NCBI GenBank assembly: GCA_001692895.1
Contig: KV748182.1
Span: 2,112,341 to 2,176,340, forward strand
DNA length: 64,000 nt
Source: Cenococcum geophilum 1.58
Lineage: Eukaryota > Ascomycota > Dothideomycetes > Gloniales > Gloniaceae
Direction: 5' to 3'
Shown one piece after another: positions 1 through 11,387 of the stretch. Both the position numbers and the translations under genes were made by a program. Every line of letters starts with the position of its first letter. Position 1 is the first letter of the stretch. Below the pieces are notes generated by a model. It was not told the origin of the DNA. It saw only the letters and a list, made by a program, of their open reading frames with translations, and did not search any database.

Positions 1-3000
1 CTATATACCAGAAAGATACTATAAGTATAGTAAAAAATTATAGTTACCGGAAAGTAAAAAGTTATTAAATTATATAGTATAGGACTATAAGATAGAATTA
101 AAACTAGAAATAAGTCTAAGGTTCTTTTTAATCTATAAGCTTACTAAAGAAAAAGGGAGAGCACTAAAAGAGTTTATCTAGGAAAATCTATAAAAGGGAT
201 ACATCAAACTATCGCAATTATTAGCGGGATATCTAGTACTATTTGTACTAAAGAAGAATAGAAAACTAAGACTATATATTAACTATAAATAGTTAAATAG
301 CATTACTAGGAAGGATAGGTATCCTTTACCCTTAATTAGCGAAATCTAAGATAGGATCGGCAACGTATAAATCTTTACAAAGATAGATCTAAGATAGGCG
401 TACTATTAAATTAGAATTAAGGAAGGTAATGAATAAAAGGCAGCCTTTAGGTTAAAGGAAAAACTATATAAACTACTAGTTATGCAATTTAGGCTTATAA
501 ACGCACTAGCAACGTTTTAGAAGCGTATTAACAATATATTAAGAGAATATTTAGATAAATTTGTTATGGTATACCTTAATAATATTATTATCTACTTAAT
601 AAGTAAGGAAGAATATAGGAAACACGTTAAATAGGTCTTAAAAAGACTATAAGAAGAATAGATACTAGTAGTAATTAAAAAATGCGAGTTCTTTACTAGG
701 AAGACAGATTTTATTAAATTTATTATTAAACTAGGCTAACTTAGTATAGATCTAAAAAAGATTAAGGCTATAGTAAATTAGCAAGAACTAGAAAATATAA
801 TATAGTTAAGGTCATTTCTAGGGTTCTGCAATTACTATAAAAGGTTTATAGCTTAATAGTTAAAGGACATTAAGCCACTTATAAGACTAATAAAAAAGGA
901 AGAACTATAGGTATAGGGAGAGAAATAAAAAGGACTATTTAAGAAAATTAAATAGTTGTTTACCTAGGAGCCAGTTCTTAAAATCTATTAACTATAGCTA
1001 GAGATAGTAGTCGAAATAGATATATTAGACTATGCACTAAAAGCGTACTTTCTATAGAAATATAAAGATAGATGGCACCTAGTGGCATATTATAGTTAGA
1101 AGATAACACCACTAGAACTAAACTATAATATCTATAACAAGGAGTTATTAGGAATAGTTACAGCACTAAAGGAATAGAGATTATTCTTATAAGGTATAGA
1201 AAAACTATTTATAGTTAAGACGGATTATAAGAACCTAGCAGGGTTCCTAATAACGAAAGAACTTAATCGCAGATAGGTTAGATAGGCGGAGATACTTATA
1301 GAATACCATTTTAAGATTTAGTATACTAAGGGTATAGAAAATGCACAAGCAGACGCCCTAAGTAGAAGGGCTAAACTATAAAATAATAAAAAGCCATTAG
1401 GGGCTTTGTTGCGAAAAGACATAGATAGATTAATTAGGTATAATTATCTAAAGATTATAATAACACAAGAAGAAAAAATCTACAAATTACTAGAAAGTAA
1501 TTAAATATAAAAGATCCTAGACATATAAACAGAGGATCTAGACTTAGAGCAGTATAAAAATTAAGAAGTAATATATGTACTAAGATCTATCACAAAGGAG
1601 TTTATTAAGTTATTTTATAGAGAACTAACTTAAAGACATAACGGAGCTATAGGCTTAGTGTTAAGGCTTTAAGAGGAGTATATTATTAATGGAATTTGGG
1701 GACTAGCTAGGCAAGTTATAAAAGAATATTTAAATTACTAAAGGAACAAACTAATAAAATATAAGCTATATAGAGGGCTATAACCTATTAAAATACTAGA
1801 GAGACTATAGGAGGTTATATTATAGGACTTTATTATAAAGTTACTAAAGTTAAGAGATCCTATTACCAGATAAGATTATAATGTAATTTTAGTAATAGTA
1901 GATAAGCTTACGAAGTGGGGATACTTTATAGCATATTTAGAAGAAATATTAGCGAAAGATATTGCTAAAATCTATATTAAAGAAGTGTTTATAAGATATA
2001 GGGCACTAAGTAAAATTATATTGGATAGAGATCTAAGATTTATAGTAGTATTCTAGGAAGTGTTCTTAGTAGAGCAAGGAATTTAAGTAGTAACTTCTAC
2101 TGCATATTATCTATAGACAGATGGTTAAACAGAAAAATTAAATTAGATACTAGAACAGTATTTAAGGCATTATATTAATTATACATAAAATAATTAGGTA
2201 TTACTATTACTAGTTATATAATTTATATATAATGCAACACCATAAGAAGGAATAGGTATGTTACTATTTAAGGTGAATTACGGATATAAACTAAGGACCT
2301 TATTATTACTATATTAAGTAAAGAAGATAAGTAATATAGCTAAGTAACGAATAAAGAGTTTAATAAATCTTTATATAGACCTTATAGAAATAGCTAAAGT
2401 GGTATAGTAAAGGATAAAAAGGTACTATAATGCTAAGAGATCTAAGGGACCAGATCTTAAGGAGGGAGATAAAGTATGGCTACTATATAAAAATTTCAAA
2501 AGTTAATAACTAAGTAAGAAGTTAGACCACGTCAGACTAGGACCTTTTAAAATTATACAGAAAATTTCACTAGTTATATTTAAGTTAAACCTACTAACTA
2601 GGATAAAGATCTACCCTATATAACACATCGCAATGCTAGAACTAGTATATAGGAATATTAAGCCACTGGTCTACAAGGTAGACACATATAGAGGATAAGA
2701 AGAAAACAAATAGTAAGTTTTAAGAATTGTTAGTTATAAGGACATAGACGATAAAATATAGTATAAAGTAAAGTAGATAGGCTACGATAAGACTACCTAG
2801 GAACTACTAGAGAACCTAAAAAATACTATAGGAAAGGTATAGGAGTATCGGAAGAGAAAAGGCCAGGTAATATTAATAAAGAGGAATCACTAAAGAATAA
2901 GCCACCTAAGGGGGACCTAGGAAGAGCGACTGCCGAACTACTTAGAGTTATTTCCTTCTCTATTAGAAGAGAATCCGTTCTTTTATTACTAAGTTCCTAT

Positions 3001-4005
3001 AAACCTTATTCTATAAGTTTTTACTCCTTAAAACGGACCTTTTTATAAACTTTCTTAAGATAAAGTAGATGGGCAGACGCCGTAATGCGGGCATCTAGGG
3101 CCTTCTGTTCCGTATCCTAAGAACACTTAAGCTTCGCAAGGGCCTACGCCAGGTTACTATTAAGCTTTACAGCAGTAAATTAAACACGAGACCCTATAAT
3201 AAATTACTTAGAGAACTTAGAGACTATTAAGAGTTATAAGACGCGTATATTTAGCGTTAAAAGTAAAGTAAACATTATAAGACGATTAAATGTTTACTTT
3301 AGTACACTCTAAATAAGAAGAGGGCTATTAAGACAAAGGACTCGCCAACATAATATAAACTAACCCCTCTTTTGAATAACAAGAATATAAAAATAGTATT
3401 ATTTTACTAAGCAACAATATTGCAGTAATAGTGCGGGCATAACGTTGCGCGTATAAAGAAGAAGAGGCTTTAGGTATTATAAGTAATAATATTAACTAAA
3501 TTAATTAAACGGACATTATACCTCTAATAAACGACTTAGAGATACTAGGTATCTTTAAGGACAAAGATAAAAAGGAGGGAGATAGTGTTACGAACGCTTT
3601 AAGTATAATATTACAACTACTTAGGGAAGAGTTAGAAGAAGCTAGTTAGTTAATATAAGCATAGTCCAGGATGGAACCCGTGGAACTATATAACGAGGAA
3701 TAGTAGCTAAGGTTATATAACGTGCTACGTAGTAAACGCGAGGAATAAGAGGAACTTATATACCTTATATATAACACGTATATTACGTATAAGGAGGATT
3801 TATAGGAGTACAGTTATGTATTTAAGGACCCTTAGTCCCTACCTAGATAGTTCCTTCCTTATAGTAATTCTTAGAATATAATTAGAGTTAATCTATTAGG
3901 CAACTACTCCACTAGTTATTATTACGTTGTTAACTTACTTGCAATACCTATATACCTAGCCTATTAACGAGTCTACCGTAGTTCCTATTATAAGGCTCCA
4001 TTACA
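1..4005 (+). mobile_element. Ty3/Gypsy LTR retrotransposon, 3' half, cut by window start
   Basis: The 3' part of a chromodomain-type Gypsy element on the plus strand. It runs parallel to about 41490-45511 of the full-length copy further right. Order seen: reverse transcriptase (an NYRQLN-like motif near 280 and the catalytic box near 570-590), RNase H and integrase regions through about 2600, a chromodomain-like segment near 2750-2850, then a 3' LTR at 3586-4005. The copy is old and broken by very many RIP-type changes, so no open frame survives. The 5' LTR and gag lie outside the window, so completeness cannot be judged. Confidence 0.85.
3586..4005 (+). repeat. 3' LTR (about 425-bp LTR family)
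   Basis: A 420-bp LTR matching the copies at 10964-11387, 18493-18916, 27330-27753, 37556-37981 and 45086-45511. It begins TGTTACGAACGCTTTAAG and ends CCATTACA. The bases just after it (ATAAG, 4006-4010) would be one half of the target duplication; the other half lies outside the window. Confidence 0.85.
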
Positions 4006-5064
4006 ATAAGGCTTTATTATACTACTTATAGTTTTTATTTTAATTCTTATCTTAAATTAGTACTAGTAGGGGTTTAGGCTATATTTACCTTAGTAAGGGG
4101 TTAAGCTAATAGAGGTATAGTAGCTATAAGTAAAATATAGGCTATATCCTACGGGTAGCTAGGGTAAGTAGGAGTTATCCCTTGCATTGATTGTGTACTT
4201 AGAGATGTGGCCCGTGCACGCGATCAAAGAATATTAACTTCCTCACGTAGATAACTTCATCAATTAATTACACCACCACAATGGGTCGTAACTACACTTC
4301 TAATAACATAGATCTTGTACAGCTTACTCAATATCCTTTTTCCAAAAGTCGGGTCACGAAAAAGCCACCTCCAGCCCCCGGACCACCACCTTCCTTCGAG
4401 CGTCTCCCCATCTTAGTTTTCTGGCAGAACGATTGACCGCCTGCGTATGCAGCTTCCTAATTAATGCGCACGGAGCACGATCTGAGGACGCATTTATCAA
4501 TGCAAGGGATAGCTTATATATAGCTCCCCTATTAATAACTTGTTTAATTAAATAGGGGCTAAGGTTTTTATAATTAAGTAACTTTATAGGCCTCTATATA
4601 GAGATATTATATATATTTAGCTATACTTAGTCGCTAATATATATCTCTAGTAGTAGCGTTTTATAATAGTTAGCAAAATAAACCTACTTTACTTAAGCCT
4701 AGGCTATTTCTCCCTTATAGTAGTTAAGTAGATTTTTTATATAGTCTGTATACTAGTTAGTAAGTAGTATCTTAAGGCGTTTTCTATATATTAGTTTCTT
4801 ATTAATAGGTTTTAGTAGCTCTATATTAGATTAGGGGTAATAACCTATTTGTATTAACTTAATAATACAATTAAGTCATATCCAGGGGCACGAAATACGT
4901 ATAGTATCGTATACTCTTTTGGATAGTGGTGACTTCTTCTTTTAATCGTACATAAATAGGTAGAATTTAAGGGGTTTCCTAAGCTCGCTTAGCTCACGTG
5001 ATTACGTCCATAAATTCCCGTTCGAACTTATTTAGATATAACCCTTATTTATAAAAAAAATAGG
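4006..5064. other. Gene-free spacer with a low-RIP islet at about 4180-4510
   Basis: About 1 kb between two LTR elements. Positions 4180-4510 look strikingly less RIP-affected than either side, with CA/TG and GC-rich words preserved, such as the proline-coding run near 4370-4395. From about 4511 to 5064 the DNA is TA-rich again and nothing is recognisable. The islet is either a remnant of unique host sequence or part of a low-copy element. A 51-codon open frame in it is listed separately. Confidence 0.5.
4281..4436 (+). CDS. Short open frame in the low-RIP islet, doubtful
   Basis: A 51-codon ATG-to-TGA frame starting MGRNYTSNNIDLVQLTQY, with a proline-rich stretch (KKPPPAPGPPP) and ending FWQND. 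The A-rich context before the ATG (CACCACCACAATGG) would be a good fungal start. I do not recognise the peptide. It could be the first exon or a remnant of a host gene overrun by repeats, or chance. The main support is that it sits in sequence spared from RIP. Confidence 0.2.
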   Translation: MGRNYTSNNIDLVQLTQYPFSKSRVTKKPPPAPGPPPSFERLPILVFWQND

Positions 5065-5069
5065 GTAAG

Positions 5070-5286
5070 TATAAGGGGATCTTATAGACAGGGGGCTATA
5101 AGGACATAATTGTAGAACAAAATAGATTGGTAAGAGAGACGAATCCTTAAGGAGGTAAGGCCTCTGGGATTGTGAAGACTATATACTACAGGCACATGCT
5201 TCTAGCACGTAACCGGCGACTATCTAAGGGGCGTCTAGGGGTTGTCCTGAGGGCAACCTAAGGTATCCGCAATAATATCCCTTACA
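5070..5286 (-). repeat. 3' LTR of the 5070-24011 element
   Basis: 217 bp, from TATAAGGGGATC (originally probably TGTAAGGGG) to ATCCCTTACA. It pairs with 23795-24011 at equal length and aligns throughout with mostly transition differences. The perfect GTAAG duplication outside both LTRs confirms the borders. Confidence 0.92.
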
Positions 5287-7600
5287 TTGCCCCCCCCTTC
5301 TTACGGTCAGCCCCTGATTACTATTACCTTATAGTAGGGAGATTATAAGGGCTCGTCCTAGAAGAGGTTCGGAGAGATATTAGAGAGGTATTAGTATGCC
5401 GCTATATATCATCTATCTATCTAACCCCTGCTTTAAACTCCTAAAAAACCTTAATAAGGAAAAAATATAACTAGAGAAAAGACGTAAAGATTGCTAGGAG
5501 ACCTATTAGAAGCCTACTAGAAGCATGCCGGTAACTACCTAGGCTAATATAAGGATTTTTATATAACTCTACTTCTAAGCCTTTATACCGGTTTGCAATT
5601 ACTTATAAGTATTATAGGTAATTTAGTGTTCTAGTATAGTTCCGTAGAACCTTTTAGTATAGGATTTAATATACGGAGCCTTAGCTTGCCGTTGTCTTTA
5701 ACTACTAAGATATAGTCTATAATTCTTTCTTATAATCCTTTTCTTATAATCCTCTACGTCACTAACGCATTACTCCCGTATTTACCCTTAGGCTATTAGA
5801 TGCGGTTAAGGTATTAATTAATTAGTTAAAGAGACTTATCTCTTAAGATTTAGTGTATATACTTTCAAATCTGGTGGTCCTATGCTATATATTTGGCGTA
5901 GCTCTACTGCCTAGCAAATAGGGACATTTCGTAATAGCAATTACAACTATTATACAATTGTTAAGAACGTCTATAACGTTGTTCTTTAATACTACAGTAT
6001 TATTTTAGGTCTAATTTAACGTCTTAATTGCCTTCCCCCGGCCGCGTAGTTAGTTTTTATAAGGAAGTGATGGTTAAATAACTTATACGCGTGTTTCCTT
6101 CCTTTTAAATAACGCTATTGTAACGGAGTTATATTAGTAAGGTTGCGGCTATTTACTAAAAGGGTATTGGACGGTAAAGTATAAAGACACTTTACTTATT
6201 AAGCTTAATCCTTTTCCTTAACACCTTACTTCCCATTATTAACCTTTGTCCAATTTAGACGTATCTTTAATATATTATTAAGATTTTCTTCTTTTTTATT
6301 ATTAATTTAATATATCTCTTTGTTCTCCTACTAACTGCTCTTTTAAGCAAATTTTATAGCGTATTCTAGCCTTGCCTTTGCATATAGAACCCTAACCCCT
6401 ACTAACCCGCAACTAGTGCTAGTCCTACCTAAATAATTTTGCCTATACGTCTTTAAAAGACTAGAAATCTAATAATAAAATTCTAAAGGCTTATAATAAG
6501 ACGCACTACGTTAGATCTAATACCTTTAGTCCTTATAATTAATGCATGCGTACTAAGAGCGGCAGTTGCATTAAGATAAGCTTTTCTATCCTTAATAGAT
6601 ATCTATTATTAACTTTAATAGCCTAGGCCTAAGTGGCGACGTTCCTTTAATGTCCTTAACTACTACATCGCCCAGGCTCTCTTCTATTTAAGCACTAATA
6701 TTAAATATCTAGGTCGAATTTAAGACTATACTACAGCTATCTACACCGCCTATAATTCCTAGCAAGCTAGCTAGTAACGCCTAATATGAGAGTAAGGTTA
6801 GTATACTAAGGATAGGGTAAAAAATAGGGGTAATAAAAAGAAGGTCGCTGTCTACTATAGAAAGGAGTTTATATATACGCGTTAAGTTTTAAAAGAGCAT
6901 AACATAATACGGTATTAGGTAGGCTACCCTTCGGGTACCTAGCAGATAGGTAACTAATAGTTACCGTAATAAGGTCTTGGTAGTTCTAAACTATACCAGC
7001 CAGCTAACATCTCTGTTTATTCTAGGCTTAAGTATATCTTTATTAACTATAAGCTTACGCCATAAGAGCTTTATTAGTATTAGTTTAGACCTAATATTAG
7101 TGTTAAGCGTTTAAGAGTCTCTGCTCTAGCTACACCTTATTATCCTACCCCTGTTTTTATGCCTACTTATACGCCTACTAAGGGTTCTAGATCTTATTCT
7201 CGTTAGCCATCCCTTAGAGGGCCAATAGATACTAATCCTACTCCTAAGGATAAGGCATAGTGGCTTTTCAGATTAGGCATTTGGGATTTATTCTTATATA
7301 TAGTGGCAATCGAGGACCTTAATTAGGTGCTTAGGAAGGCCTTAAAAGGCTTTTAGAAAGGGCTTAGAAGCCCTAAAAATAATATTTCTAGTATAGATTA
7401 ATAAATAGAAATGCAATTCTAGCAAAATGCCCTATTAACTCTATGCTATATACGTAAAAAGGCTAAGGACCCGTCCTGCCTTAGGCTGTAGCCCTATCTC
7501 TATAGTTTCCAGAGCCTATCTATTCTATATCTAATTTAACCTATTTACTCTTTTCGCGAGCTTTCTTTATAGGTCGCGATAACACTATAGTATTAGAGCG
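5287..7600. other. Long non-pol tail of the 217-bp-LTR element
   Basis: About 2.3 kb between the 3' LTR and the chromodomain end of pol, longer than a usual Gypsy 3' untranslated region. A plus-strand, coding-looking remnant covers about 7140-7670, opposite to pol (see findings). The rest is TA-rich with no recognisable domain. Confidence 0.5.
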
Positions 7601-8099
7601 CTTTTTATAACTTATAGATTATAGACCTTAGTCCTAATATTCTTTTAGAATATCTTCGCAATAATTAAGGTAATCCTTTGGTTCCTATATAGAGTCCTTA
7701 GCGGGCTAGCCTAGCCATTTAACTTTAAATTAAAGCTTGTTCTTAATAGACTTATAGCATAGTATAGCTTTAACCTCGTACCACTCGCCTACTACCTTAG
7801 GGTGTTTAATTGGGCCTAAATGGAAGTTCTTTTTTGGTGGTAGTCTATGCTATAGCTCTAATAGGTTTATATAAAACACTAGATATATATAGGCTATAGA
7901 TAGGGGTAGCTAGAGACAGTAGGCTAGCTTACTAATTTGTTCCTTAACTTAGAAGAGACCTAGGTATCTTGTATTAAGCTTCTTTAATAGTTAACGGGTC
8001 TCAACATCCGTTGACCGTAATAGAACCTTCATCGGGAAAATATTCGCAGGATGAGATTTAAGTAGACTTTGATTTTCGTATTTCGCGTAATTGACATGT

Positions 8100-8340
8100 A
8101 ATTTAACCAACTCGACACGTAATTAACTAACTTGACACGCAATTAACCAAATTGACACATTTAAAAGTTAAATAACACGCAGTTAACCTACTTAGCAACT
8201 TTAAAAGCTAACTATATATTTCTTGACATGTAGTTAACCTATTTAATAACTTTAAAAGCTAACTGTATGTTCCTTAATACGCAGTTAACCTACTTAATAA
8301 CTTTAAAAGGTAACTATATATTTCTTAACACGTAATTAAG
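8100..8340. repeat. Short-period and roughly 60-bp tandem repeats
   Basis: A roughly 21-bp motif of the form AATTAACCAACTTGACACGC is iterated between about 8090 and 8165. It is followed by about three copies of a roughly 60-bp unit containing GCAGTTAACCTACTTARYAA and CTTTAAAAGCTAACTATATAT (about 8175-8340). The copies differ mainly by transitions. Confidence 0.75.
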
Positions 8341-8422
8341 GTAAAGTTATATACTATATATTTAACTATTATATATTATCTAATATAATCTTATATAATC
8401 TTATATAGTCTTATTACTTAGA

Positions 8423-8762
8423 GGCTCTGCATAAAGCTCTATATAAAGCTCTATACGAAGCTCTATATAAAGCTCTATACAAAGCTCTACACAAAGCTCT
8501 GCGTACAGAGGCTCTATATAAAGCTCTGCGTACAGAGGCTCTGCACAAAGCTCTGCACGAAGCTCTGCACGAAGCTCTGCACAAAGCTCTGCACGAAGCT
8601 CTACACGAAGCTCTACACGAAGCTCTATACAAAGCTCTACACGAAGCTTTACATAAGGCTCTACACGAGGCTTTATACGAAGCCCTGCGTACAGAGGCTC
8701 TGCACGAGCTCTGCACGAGGCTCTACACGAAGCTCTACGTACAGAGGCTCTACACAAAGCTC
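8423..8762. repeat. 12-bp minisatellite (AAGCTCTGCACG type)
   Basis: About 28 degenerate copies of a 12-bp unit, AAGCTCTGCACG/AAGCTCTATACA, with interspersed GTACAGAGGCTCTG variants. Because the unit length is a multiple of three, two minus-strand frames stay open as Arg/Ala/Leu/Glu-rich repeats of about 100 residues. These are artefacts of the repeat rather than genes. Confidence 0.9.
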
Positions 8763-8894
8763 TGTATTAGGTCCCCGCTATATTCCCAATAGCCTCTACA
8801 CGTGCCTCTGCCCTATATAGCCATATTATCTTTTACCCTTCCTTCCTTCCTTACTTCCTCCCTACTTAGGGAGGCACCAGAACAGCAGCTAGCA

Positions 8895-8965
8895 GAGGAC
8901 CGTCGCCAGAACTAGACGACTATCGCCAGAACTAGACGACCGTTACTAGAACCAGACGACGACCG
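8895..8965. repeat. 20-bp tandem repeat, first block
   Basis: About three copies of a roughly 20-bp unit CCGTCGCCAGAACTAGACGA. A related block with the same downstream sequence (GATTAATTGATC-like) lies at about 9430-9580. A roughly 120-bp segment has therefore been duplicated on both sides of the GGTA microsatellite. Confidence 0.75.
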
Positions 8966-9162
8966 TTTGAATAACCAGCTAGCAAACACCACGAATGATT
9001 TAATCAATTGATCGATCGAATTGAACCAAAGCTTTAATATTGGCCTATTACCGAATCAAATCAAGGCCTCCTAGGGAGGCACCCTAGACGACTACCGTTC
9101 GAATATAATCAGGGCCTTTAATCAGGCCGACCCCTCCCCCAAATTAAATTATACACTAATAT

Positions 9163-9201
<39 letters not shown>

Positions 9202-9430
9202 TAGGTAGGTAGGTAGGTAGGTAGGTAGGTAGGTAGGTAGGTAGGTAGGTAGGTAGGTAGGTAGGTAGGTAGGTAGGTAGGTAGGTAGGTAGGTAGGTAG
9301 TAGGTAGGGTAGGTAGGTAGGTAGTAGGGTAGGTAGGTAGGTAGGTAGGGTAGGTAGTAGGTAGGTAGGTAGGTAGGTAGAGGTAGGTAGGTAAGGTAGG
9401 TAGTAGTAAGTAGGTAGGTAGTAGGTAGGA
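9163..9430. repeat. Tetranucleotide microsatellite (GGCA)n-(GGTA)n
   Basis: About nine GGCA units pass into more than 40 GGTA units, then decay into TAGG/TAG variants to about 9430. The change from GGCA to GGTA is the transition expected if RIP converted CA to TA in most of an originally GGCA array. This is my inference. Confidence 0.95.
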
Positions 9431-9900
9431 GAGGACCGTCGCTAGAACCAGACTATCGTCGCTAGAACTAGATAACCGTTACTAAAACCAGACAACCGTT
9501 ACCAGAACCAGACCACCGTCGCCAGAGCCAGACAATAACGACTAGCCAGCGAACACTATAAACGATTTGATTAATTGATCAAATTAAGGTAGTATAGACA
9601 GTAGGCATAAATATAGAGATGCTGACGGGTAGAGTAGTAGATAATATAGAGTAGCGGAGATATAGGTAGATATAGAGTAGGTATATGTAGGTAAGATATA
9701 GATAGGTAGGCAGATATAGATAGATAAGTAGATATTAAATAGGCAAGCAGATATAGACAGGTAGGTAGATGCTAATGGGTAGGCAGATATAGACAGGTAG
9801 GCAGATATAAACAGGTAGGCGATGCAGATAGGTAGGCGATGTAGGCGATGCAGGTAGGTAGATAGGCAGGTAGGTAAGTCAATAGGTAGATAGGTAGAAG
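9430..9900. repeat. 20-bp repeats and imperfect GGTAGGCAGATATAGACA repeats
   Basis: The second block of the CCGTCGCCAGAACCAGAC unit occupies about 9430-9535. From about 9600 to 9900 there is an irregular array built on GGTAGGCAGATATAGACAGGTAG. No coding potential is seen. Confidence 0.7.
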
Positions 9901-10963
9901 AGAACCATCGCTATATTATATTAAATTATCTAAAATAATATTTATTTTGCTAGCCTTATAAATAGCCTTAAAGTAGCTTTTATTTATTTAAAAGAGGTAA
10001 ATACAATTATGGTTGCCAAATGCGCAGATTGCTGGCAGGTTGCGCGCAGGCTGCGCGCAGGCTGCGTGTCAAAAAAACACGACGTAGGCTAGTCGGTCGA
10101 GTTGCCAAATGCCCTCAACTGCGCGCCAATTGCGTCAACCACTAACCATTGAGGCCATTGGCAGGGTACCATATTTTGCCGATGTTATCGCCTACTCCGA
10201 AATGCTTATCCTAGTGCTTGCGGTTGTACTAAAGTCTCTACTACTCTTAGACATCCTATAGGCTCTACTTCGCATACTTTTATTACTCCTTCTATTTTTA
10301 GAGGTATCCTTATACTCTTTAGTAGATGTCCTTAGACTTCCTGGTAGGATCCTATAACTAATTATACGGCCTTAGCTAGTAATTATTAGGTATACTATTA
10401 AACCCAAATAGCTAAACGCTATAGGTAATCTAGATTAGTATATACTTATATAATATATATTCCTTTAAATTGTAAGCGTACTCCGCGTACGGAAGTAGCT
10501 TACACTAATTATCTTGCTAGTAGTTTAAATATATTTGTAGGTAAGACTCTAGTTCCTAATTCTGGCATTCTGTTTACCTATCCATTTATAAATAAAAAGC
10601 TATACTATAATGGTGGTCTATCTTTAAATAGAACTATAGGTCTAACTAGTACTGGCTTATAAAGACGCTGCCCCTATTAGTGATAATAGAGTGCGGCTAA
10701 TCTACTTTAAGAAAGTATTTCTCCTTAATTAAGTTAGCTAGCGCTTATATATTAATCGTCTTATTAATAGGAAGGTATTAAACATACTTTAAAAACCTAT
10801 TAATAAGTATAAGGACCGAATTGTATATTTATCCTTAGCTATCTTTAGATAGTAGGAGATCCGTAATAAAGTCTATGGTATAATATTACTATAGCTTACT
10901 AGTAGGGGGAACTAATTTAAGTAAACCCTATAGCTTGTGCCTGCGGATCTTATATACTTAATA

Positions 10964-11387
10964 TATAACGGAACCTTATAGCAAGAACTACGATAGGCTC
11001 GTTAATAGGCTAGGTGTGTAGGTAATGCAAGTTAAAGTTAATAATGTAATAATAACTAGTGGAGTAGTTGCCTAATAGATTAACTCCAATTATATTCTAA
11101 GAATTACTATAAGGAAGGAACTATCTAGGTAGGGACTATGGTCCTTTAAATATATAACCGTACTCCTATAAAATCCTTCTTATACGTAATATACGTATAC
11201 TCTATCTACTTTATTGTGGATTATATAGATTATATAGATTATATAGATCACGTTATATAACCTTAGTTACCATTCCTTATTACATAGCTCTATTGGCTCT
11301 ATCCTAGACTATGCCTAAATTAACTAACTAGCTTCTTCTAACTCTTCCCTAAGTAGTTATAATATTATACTTAAAGCGTCCATAACA
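10964..11387 (-). repeat. 3' LTR of the nested 7.95-kb element
   Basis: 424 bp, read on the plus strand from TATAACGGAACCTTATAG to GCGTCCATAACA. It is flanked on the left by TAATA, the same 5-mer that follows the partner LTR at 18916. It matches the partner LTR over its whole length. Confidence 0.92.

Larger units (their letters stand above)
8030..10184. mobile_element. 2.16-kb TIR element carrying satellite arrays, inserted in a Gypsy pol
   Basis: A 2155-bp block bounded by 14-bp terminal inverted repeats, CATCGGGAAAATAT (8030-8043) and ATATTTTGCCGATG (10171-10184), which match except for one base. A 2-bp TT flanks both sides (8028-8029, 10185-10186). It lies between the integrase and chromodomain parts of the 5070-24011 element, so the host pol continues on both sides. 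The interior has no transposase-like frame. It consists of a roughly 60-bp tandem repeat, a 12-bp minisatellite, 20-bp repeats and a long GGTA/GGCA microsatellite. Both ends are less RIP-affected than the surroundings. It is probably a non-autonomous DNA element; I cannot assign the superfamily. Confidence 0.6.

Noticed and set aside
8401-8757. Two overlapping minus-strand frames of 100 and 118 codons
   Set aside because: They are translations of a 12-bp tandem repeat, which stays open because its period is a multiple of three.
8100-9900. CRISPR-like or centromeric repeat array
   Set aside because: The units are directly tandem without unique spacers and are confined to one 2.16-kb TIR-bounded insertion. 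The organism is a eukaryote.
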